A stretch of DNA of 23,313 bases from a virus. The position numbers and the translations under genes are program-made. The stretch lies in IMG/VR virus record IMGVR_UViG_3300021977_000039, positions 1-23,313 of that record, one strand, 5' to 3'. Each line of letters starts with the position of its first letter. The first letter of the stretch is position 1. Of this stretch, positions 7,055 through 11,795 are shown piece after piece. The notes beneath the pieces were generated by a model that searched no databases, had not been told where the DNA came from, and saw only the letters and a program-made list of their open reading frames with translations.

Positions 7055-7618
7055 ATGGAAAACCATGTTTCATTAAGCAGGGTGTTGGCATACTACCTGC
7101 GCCATAAACCAAATGAACTAAACCTGGAACTGAATACTGGTGGTTGGGTTGATGTGAATGCCCTTATTTCGGGAATGAAGAAATGCGGGCATTCAATCAA
7201 CAAAACCATATTGTTTGAAATTGTGAACACCGATAACAAAAATCGATATTCGTTAAACAGGGAACGAACTTTAATTCGAGCAAATCAGGGTCATAGTGTT
7301 CCGGTTAATATGAATTTTGTGCCCCAATGTCCACCAGATTTTCTTTATCACGGAACATCCTCGCGATTTATTGATAAAATCATGAAGGATGGTTTACAAC
7401 GAATGACACGTAACTATGTTCATTTGTCGGCTGATATTGATACAGCACGCGCCGTTGGCACGCGACACGGTGGTAATTTGGTGATCATAACAATCGATAC
7501 CAAACAATATAAAAAAATTGATTGGTATATTAGTGAAAACGGCGTATGGTTAGTCAAATATTTACCTCCAACCGGATTCACGCTCAATTTTGTTTCGGAT
7601 ACCAGGTGGGCAGAATAA
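7055..7618 (+). CDS. kptA: RNA 2'-phosphotransferase (KptA/Tpt1)
   Basis: 187 residues, very close to the usual length for bacterial KptA. Family motifs appear in order: LSRVLAYYLRHKP (Arg16-His17), GGWVDV, IRANQGHSVPV (Arg75, His80), FLYHGTSSRFIDKIMKDGL, and YVHLSADIDTA. Tpt1 enzymes remove an internal RNA 2'-phosphate by transferring it to NAD+, giving ADP-ribose 1''-2''-cyclic phosphate; some members also ADP-ribosylate nucleic-acid 5'-phosphate ends. The gene starts six bases after the ligase stop with only a weak ribosome site, so expression probably depends on coupling. The neighbouring ligase and MazG-like enzyme suggest a nucleic-acid repair setting. No RNA ligase that would leave 2'-phosphates is in the window, so the physiological target is open. 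Confidence 0.95.
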   Translation: MENHVSLSRVLAYYLRHKPNELNLELNTGGWVDVNALISGMKKCGHSINKTILFEIVNTDNKNRYSLNRERTLIRANQGHSVPVNMNFVPQCPPDFLYHGTSSRFIDKIMKDGLQRMTRNYVHLSADIDTARAVGTRHGGNLVIITIDTKQYKKIDWYISENGVWLVKYLPPTGFTLNFVSDTRWAE

Positions 7619-7647
7619 CGACAAAACCTTTTGACGCTGGTATTGAT

Positions 7648-7974
7648 ATGAATGAAAAAGATTGGAAACCATCGTTGCGATCAATAGCAGATATTTATTC
7701 TGCAAATCATGCCGTAATTGGTGATAGTTCTACAAATATATTACCGAGTTGGTTCGATTGTGATGGGTGGACTAAAATTAATTACGGCAACATCGGAGAC
7801 TTATCGGGCGAAACAGTTACAATTCCACATATAGAACATCGTAATATTATAGTAATAACAAGTGAACAAAAGCGTATTATATTTTACGATCATATTTTGG
7901 TTCGCGGTTGTGGCGATGTTTGTAAGGGAGAAGATGATGGCAGTAGTTCCGGTGAAGGACTTGGGGCGAACTGA
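7648..7974 (+). CDS. Hypothetical protein, beta-rich
   Basis: 108 residues from the ATG at 7648; an earlier in-frame ATG lies inside kptA and would overlap it by 73 bases, so it is not preferred. The ribosome site is weak. The protein has alternating hydrophobic strands (ETVTIPHIE, RNIIVITSE, KRIIFYDHILV) and a Gly/Ser/Asp-rich C-terminal tail with two cysteines (GCGDVCKGEDDGSSSGEG). The segment GNIGDLSGETVTIP resembles GNFGDETGITITVP in the next gene, suggesting they could be diverged duplicates. No known family recognised. It lies in the ligase-kptA operon. Confidence 0.55.
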   Translation: MNEKDWKPSLRSIADIYSANHAVIGDSSTNILPSWFDCDGWTKINYGNIGDLSGETVTIPHIEHRNIIVITSEQKRIIFYDHILVRGCGDVCKGEDDGSSSGEGLGAN

Positions 7975-7983
7975 TAACATATT

Positions 7984-8316
7984 ATGACAACAATAGCCTG
8001 TAAATATAGTAAAATATCAGATGATATTGGTGGAATGTCGATTGATGGCATAATATATCGGGATGCCCATATTCCAAAGAAAGTAATTGTTTTTGGAAAC
8101 TTTGGTGATGAAACCGGTATAACAATAACTGTCCCATGGTATGGTGAAACCTCGAACTCATTGCCCTGTGCCATTGTATATGACACAAACGTAAACGTCG
8201 ATGATATTATTAGTATTACGTTTGATCAAATCAACGATTTGGACTTATATTGGGGGGAAGGTAGTGTATTGACTAGTGGTAATACTGATGGAACCACGTT
8301 GTCTTGTATCGTATAA
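7984..8316 (+). CDS. Hypothetical protein, beta-rich, possible paralogue of its upstream neighbour
   Basis: 110 residues, ATG ten bases after the preceding stop, same strand and probably the same transcript. The sequence is almost all predicted strand and loop: KKVIVFGNFGDETGITITVP, then CAIVYDTNVNVDDIISITFD. It has no transmembrane span or catalytic motif. The GNFGD-x(2)-G-x-T-(I/V)-T-(I/V)-P block is shared with the previous protein. No clear Shine-Dalgarno sequence is placed well, so coupling is likely. Function unknown. Confidence 0.6.
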   Translation: MTTIACKYSKISDDIGGMSIDGIIYRDAHIPKKVIVFGNFGDETGITITVPWYGETSNSLPCAIVYDTNVNVDDIISITFDQINDLDLYWGEGSVLTSGNTDGTTLSCIV

Positions 8317-8359
8317 CACACTAGTTTGTTGAACTTTTTTAATATTGAGGCAGTTACCT

Positions 8360-8764
8360 ATGATCTTATTTCCAGTTTTATTTTTGATTTTATCGATCAA
8401 GCACTTTCTTGTTGATTTCATGTGGCAACCAGAATTTGAATGGAGAAACAAGGGAACACTTTTTCACTGGGGCGGAATTCGTCATTCACTCAAACATGCC
8501 TATGTAACGTGTGTTATTCTATTATTTTGGGACACACTAGTTACCTGGTCATATCCCGAGGCTCGTATTGAATTATTAACAATTTTTTGGGTTTCTTGTT
8601 TTGAGTTTGTTTCTCATTATATCATTGATTACGCAAAGATGAATATTTCACAATATAAAGGATGGAAATGTAACACCCACCCTGAATTTTGGTATTTGAC
8701 AGGACTTGACCAACTCCTACACACCATTTGTTATATTGTGATAGGAACTATTTGTTTAGGATAA
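8360..8764 (+). CDS. DUF3307-type membrane protein
   Basis: 134 residues from the ATG at 8360; the in-frame TTG at 8345 lies in the ribosome site TTGAGGC and is rejected. Hydrophobic helices alternate with conserved polar residues typical of DUF3307: H15-x3-D19 in KHFLVDFMWQP, His42/His46 in RHSLKHAY, His86-x3-Asp90 in SHYIIDYAK and DQLLHT near the C-terminus. These His/Asp residues within or beside membrane helices suggest a metal site. The family is found in bacteria and phages and has no established function. It is the last gene of the unit that begins with the MazG-like gene and ends at the terminator at 8772. Confidence 0.8.
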   Translation: MILFPVLFLILSIKHFLVDFMWQPEFEWRNKGTLFHWGGIRHSLKHAYVTCVILLFWDTLVTWSYPEARIELLTIFWVSCFEFVSHYIIDYAKMNISQYKGWKCNTHPEFWYLTGLDQLLHTICYIVIGTICLG

Positions 8765-8771
8765 AGGAAAA

Positions 8772-8789
8772 GCCCGGATTTTACCGGGC
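8772..8789. terminator. Bidirectional terminator between convergent genes
   Basis: GCCCGG pairs with CCGGGC around a 6-base loop. On + it is followed by GTTTCTT and on minus by TTTTCCTTT, so it can end both the DUF3307 gene and the minus-strand gene at 8795. Confidence 0.8.
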
Positions 8790-8794
8790 GTTTC

Positions 8795-9982
8795 TTATTG
8801 TATCCAGTTTGGTTGAATGGTTCCCCGAAATATCACGATGCCGGTTTGATCCAAACTATCTTTCCAATCATGATTTTTGTTATTACGCATATAATCGTAT
8901 GTCGGTTCGAGTTGGTCGGTTTCTGCTGCTGGTATATGGACTTCCAGGACAACTGGACGAAGCGTTTCATCAAATGAAAAAATATAATCCAATTCGTCCT
9001 GTGTGTAATTTTTGTATTCACCCAACTGTTCGAGATAATACTCTCGTTGTTTAATTAACATAGACATATCTTTTCCGGGGTGTTCGTCAATTAGTTTATT
9101 CACCCGGTTAAGGGTATCCATAAAACCTTTTAAATTCATCAATTTTTTGGCCCTGACTTTTGGACCAAACGATACCTGTGTGATCTTCGTTGCCTTCTTA
9201 GCGGTTGACAAGGCATCTTCCTGGCGGGAAAACATTGCCAGGTCTATTGAACGGGGAGATATTTTCATTAATCCAGCATTAAAATTAGATACACCGCAAT
9301 ATAATGTAATATCAGAGTTAACCTCGGTTCTTTCCATTAAATCAGTTTCAGTTGATAGAAATTTTGCAGGAATATCACCATGAACGATGATGGTATATTG
9401 ATCAGATTCAATATTATCGCCATAATACTCGTTATATTGGATTAAATGTGCCAGATCGTATCGTAACTTCTGTTCAAATACGTCGGGTTCCATGCTAACT
9501 GGTGGAGTATATCCAGCATTTTTCATTGCAACGGTATCTATTTCAATGATAACTGATCCATACATATAAATGCTTTCCGGCTCGGTGCTGGTAAATATGC
9601 CATCAACGAATTGATTAATTGCACGACGGGTTTTTTGAATTTGTTGTAATCCGGTTATCATTATATTTTTGGCATTTTTTTCGGATGTAGCATGGTATAA
9701 AATTTCTGGTGCATTCCAAAACGCATTTGACGCTTCGATTTCGGAATCTGGAAATAACGAAGTTAGGTCGGCATCATATAACCAGGCTGATTTTGGTTCA
9801 CACGTGACATAAAGATCATCACCAGACCATTCAATCACAAAATTATCAGTGATGAAAATATCATCGCCCTTATATCCGGGTAAACTTAATTTTGTCGCTC
9901 CGTATTGCTGTAGTATGTTGGCAATATCGTCTTTTGTTTCAATGTCATAAAGTTCATCTTGTATCGTATCGTCATTTTGCAT
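8795..9982 (-). CDS. ADP-ribosyltransferase-like protein, possibly with two ART-type domains
   Basis: 395 residues. Residues 94-112 read ILYHATSEKNAKNIMITGL, the hallmark first strand and helix of KptA/DarT/ART-like folds (LYHxTS...Il..GL). GIFTSTEPES follows at 129-138 and VHGDIPAKFL at 200-209, placed like the later motifs of the fold. A second similar run begins at 225: DITLYCGVSNFNAGLMKIS, then FSRQEDALSTA, hinting at a second, diverged ART unit. The C-terminal 70 residues end with GIVIFRGTIQPNWI. N-terminal residues 1-90 form a separate acidic region. If active it would use NAD+ to modify protein or nucleic acid. No catalytic Glu motif of the R-S-E type is obvious. It is alone on this strand. 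The fold is probable; activity and second domain are tentative. Confidence 0.6.
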   Translation of the reverse strand: MQNDDTIQDELYDIETKDDIANILQQYGATKLSLPGYKGDDIFITDNFVIEWSGDDLYVTCEPKSAWLYDADLTSLFPDSEIEASNAFWNAPEILYHATSEKNAKNIMITGLQQIQKTRRAINQFVDGIFTSTEPESIYMYGSVIIEIDTVAMKNAGYTPPVSMEPDVFEQKLRYDLAHLIQYNEYYGDNIESDQYTIIVHGDIPAKFLSTETDLMERTEVNSDITLYCGVSNFNAGLMKISPRSIDLAMFSRQEDALSTAKKATKITQVSFGPKVRAKKLMNLKGFMDTLNRVNKLIDEHPGKDMSMLIKQREYYLEQLGEYKNYTQDELDYIFSFDETLRPVVLEVHIPAAETDQLEPTYDYMRNNKNHDWKDSLDQTGIVIFRGTIQPNWIQ

Positions 9983-10004
9983 TTTTAATGTTCCGTATAG
10001 TAGG

Positions 10005-10018
10005 TATTATAAAATAAA
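10005..10018 (-). promoter_or_regulatory. Putative promoter core for the ART-like gene
   Basis: On the minus strand TTTATTTTATAATA contains TATAAT about 25 bases upstream of the ATG at 9982. The same 14-mer lies at 414-427 on the + strand before another gene. The rest of 10019-10160 holds no gene that I can support. Confidence 0.4.
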
Positions 10019-10160
10019 CACAGTGCCCTTTTTTTCGCCCGCCTGATATGGTTTAACAAAAAACAGCTATGGTGTGTCATTAAATACGTAGACGCGCTGT
10101 AAAGCCGGTTAAACGTGGTTTATGGCAATGGTGTTATGGCAACAAAAATTAAAAATATTA

Positions 10161-10190
10161 TTGACTTATTTATCTTGGGGTAGGTATAAA
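10161..10190 (+). promoter_or_regulatory. Sigma70-like promoter for the small signal-peptide ORF
   Basis: TTGACT (10161-10166), 18-bp spacer, TATAAA (10185-10190): 5 of 6 matches in each box. The likely start of transcription near 10197 lies in AGTCGTTGGTAAT, a 13-mer that recurs at 20353-20365. Confidence 0.65.
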
Positions 10191-10228
10191 AGTCGTTGGT
10201 AATATTTGATACAGGAAAGGTTTTATTA

Positions 10229-10327
10229 GTGCGGGCATTGGTGTTGGTTATTAGTTTTGTATTTGTGCTACTTATGTGTTCGACATATGCGAGCATGACG
10301 GTCGTTAATTCATACAATATTGAATAA
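10229..10327 (+). CDS. 32-residue signal-peptide or lipoprotein-like micro-ORF
   Basis: GTG start with AGGAAAGG eight bases upstream, one of the best ribosome sites in the window. The product is 32 residues: a short positive N-end (MR), about 14 hydrophobic residues (ALVLVISFVFVLLM), then Cys17 in a lipobox-like LLMC, and a short tail (STYASMTVVNSYNIE). It fits an exported or membrane-anchored peptide, perhaps a lipoprotein of the entericidin/lysis-protein size class. It has its own promoter and terminator, a complete one-gene cassette. No family can be assigned at this length. The alternative is a non-coding leader transcript, but promoter, ribosome site, hydrophobic pattern and terminator together favour coding. 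Confidence 0.6.
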   Translation: MRALVLVISFVFVLLMCSTYASMTVVNSYNIE

Positions 10328-10330
10328 TAA

Positions 10331-10359
10331 AAAGGGCGGGATTAAATTTCCCGCCCTTT
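10331..10359. terminator. Bidirectional terminator between convergent units
   Basis: A perfect 11-bp stem (AAAGGGCGGGA with its complement) closes a 7-base loop. T-runs lie on both sides: TTTTACTTTT on + and TTTTTATTATT on minus. It ends both the micro-ORF transcript and the HD hydrolase transcript. Confidence 0.9.
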
Positions 10360-10385
10360 TACTTTTCGCTTTCGGCATCCATGAT

Positions 10386-10889
10386 TTATGCGACCTTCCA
10401 TTCCCCGCTAACCACCTTGGTCAGAACGTCCATCGCATGTTCGTAACGATGGGTGAGGGTTTCCTTACAGTCGGTAATGTTTACGGTAATGTCTGCGATC
10501 TTGACTTTGATTGCATCAATATCGCGAATTTTCGCCATTTCCAGAATCCAGTCTTGATAGGTTCCGGCATCCTTGTCACGGGTGAGTTGTTTAACCATGC
10601 GAAGAACCGATGCGTTGAACCGGGTTTCAATTTCTGTTTCGCTTACGTCAGTATCTTCCAATACGTCGTGAAGGATGGCAGCAATTTTCATGTCGGTGGT
10701 GGCATCGTTCGGCAGGGCCAACATTACTGCCACTGGGTGAACAATATACGGAAGACCACCATATTGTTGGTCCCCATGAGCCACCGATGCAAACCGGATG
10801 GCATCGATAATCGTCTGCGATTCGGTATGGGTGCCCTTGATGATTTCGTTAAGGAGAACAATGGCCTTAGCTACATGTTTGTTGGTCAT
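10386..10889 (-). CDS. Stand-alone RelA/SpoT-type HD hydrolase (small alarmone hydrolase-like)
   Basis: 167 residues, about the length of MESH1-type small alarmone hydrolases, with no synthetase or regulatory domain. The HD signature is complete: FASVAHGDQQYGGLPYIVHP (His38, His51), AAILHDVLEDTD (His74-Asp75, Glu78-Asp79), and VKIADITVNITD (Asp134, Asn137) matching the LKLADxxxN motif of SpoT and MESH1. The LTRDKD segment also fits the family. Such enzymes remove the 3'-pyrophosphate of (p)ppGpp; MESH1 also acts on NADPH. AAAGGACGA precedes the ATG. It is a single minus-strand gene ended by a bidirectional terminator. The likely role is lowering host alarmone, or a related 3'-pyrophosphate nucleotide, during infection; substrate is inferred from motifs. 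Confidence 0.88.
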   Translation of the reverse strand: MTNKHVAKAIVLLNEIIKGTHTESQTIIDAIRFASVAHGDQQYGGLPYIVHPVAVMLALPNDATTDMKIAAILHDVLEDTDVSETEIETRFNASVLRMVKQLTRDKDAGTYQDWILEMAKIRDIDAIKVKIADITVNITDCKETLTHRYEHAMDVLTKVVSGEWKVA

Positions 10890-11046
10890 TTTTCGTCCTT
10901 TCAGTTGGGGTTATTAATATATATTACCGGGTGAATAATATTTGTAAACCATTATTTCTACTATGATAAACATTATATTTAAAATTATTGTTCATATGCT
11001 TATTTAAGGTATTGAAAAAAAACAATATTTATGGTGAACGAAAATA

Positions 11047-11076
11047 TTGACGCAGCATATCGAGTTCCCGTATTGT
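11047..11076 (+). promoter_or_regulatory. Putative sigma70-like promoter for the DsbA-like gene
   Basis: TTGACG (11047-11052), 18-bp spacer, TATTGT (11071-11076), with the start codon about 57 bases beyond. It lies inside what would be the N-terminal extension of the downstream frame, which supports the later start at 11133. The remaining 10890-11046 is AT-rich and shows no gene. Confidence 0.45.
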
Positions 11077-11132
11077 TCTTTCACAGCAACGAAGCTGCAT
11101 GTAAAAAGTTCACATTACAAGGATATTCCCTC

Positions 11133-11387
11133 ATGTTTGATACCATTAATGCCGATACCCGTTCCCGACTTAAGACCTACATGGAAGCCGCGTTACGTAT
11201 CCGCCAGGACATCGCTGATTTGCAAGAAGGTCTGAAAGAATCAACGAAATCGATGGCAGAAGAAATTGGGACCAAGCCTTCGGTTCTGAACAATGCGGTC
11301 CGTATTGAATTTAAAGCACTTCGTGATGAAGTGCGAGTAATCAATGACGAAATTGACGAAATTTTAGAATTGGCCGGACGCAGCTAA
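11133..11387 (+). CDS. dsbA: Probable DsbA-like double-stranded DNA-binding protein (T4 type)
   Basis: 84 residues from the ATG at 11133, preceded by AAGGA; the frame stays open to 11031 but that part has no ribosome site and holds a promoter-like sequence. The protein is fully helical and charged: a long first helix (SRLKTYMEAALRIRQDIADL), a central KPSVLNNAVRIEF resembling a DNA-recognition turn, and an acidic last helix (EVRVINDEIDEILELAG). Length and layout agree with T4 DsbA (89 residues), which binds late-promoter regions and stimulates late transcription. Similarity is by pattern, not a strict motif. A small helical structural or nucleoid protein is the alternative. A terminator follows directly. 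Confidence 0.6.
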   Translation: MFDTINADTRSRLKTYMEAALRIRQDIADLQEGLKESTKSMAEEIGTKPSVLNNAVRIEFKALRDEVRVINDEIDEILELAGRS

Positions 11388-11406
11388 TCAATCTAATATT
11401 TAGATA

Positions 11407-11440
11407 GGAGGCGGGTAATTAGGTCCGCCTCCATATTTTT
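11407..11440 (+). terminator. Strong intrinsic terminator
   Basis: GGAGGCGG pairs with CCGCCTCC (8 bp) around a 10-base loop, followed by ATATTTTTT. It closes the DsbA-like gene's unit. Confidence 0.88.
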
Positions 11441-11453
11441 TCGGATCAAAAAT

Positions 11454-11762
11454 ATGAATGAAACAAAATTAATTCATTATAAAGCATTATCAAGAAAACA
11501 ATTTGATCTCCTATCATACCCAATGCGTGAAAATATTTTGCGTAATCGCATAAAAATCAAGAAAACATGTAGTTTGTATGATGGATACCAAATGTTGATT
11601 GGTATTGAAGATATTTATAACCCAACCGGGTTGTATATTATGTTTGAGGAAACTATCGAATGTTTAAATAACACATTTTACGTAGAATTTGGATTTGAAA
11701 ACTACGAAGACCTGGTTATGTTCCAACTATGTTTTGATAATTACGAAAATAATAATATCTAA
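11454..11762 (+). CDS. Hypothetical protein upstream of the DNA polymerase
   Basis: 102 residues, ATG 14 bases after the terminator T-run with only CGGA as a weak ribosome site. N-terminal half is basic (RKQFDLLSYPMRENILRNRIKIKK); the C-terminal half is acidic and aromatic (FEETIECLNN, VEFGFENYEDLVMFQLCFDNYENN). It looks like a small alpha/beta domain. It has no motif I recognise. Its position directly before the polymerase gene, 33 bases apart on the same strand, suggests co-transcription with replication genes. Confidence 0.6.
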   Translation: MNETKLIHYKALSRKQFDLLSYPMRENILRNRIKIKKTCSLYDGYQMLIGIEDIYNPTGLYIMFEETIECLNNTFYVEFGFENYEDLVMFQLCFDNYENNNI

Positions 11763-11795
11763 ATAACTTGCTGTTTTAATGCAAGGGAGATTTTT

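Noticed and set aside
8728-9054. 108-residue + strand frame across the end of the DUF3307 gene
   Set aside because: It reads through a bidirectional terminator and is antisense to the ART-like gene.
10120-10317. 65-residue minus-strand frame
   Set aside because: It overlaps the promoter and micro-ORF of the + strand, has no ribosome site and a low-complexity Thr/Asn composition.
10320-10934. 204-residue + strand frame opposite the HD hydrolase
   Set aside because: It is the antisense of a gene with complete SpoT/MESH1 motifs and a good ribosome site on the minus strand; it also starts inside the terminator.
11031-11132. N-terminal extension of the DsbA-like gene
   Set aside because: No ribosome site at 11031, a promoter-like sequence inside it, and AAGGA placed correctly for the ATG at 11133.
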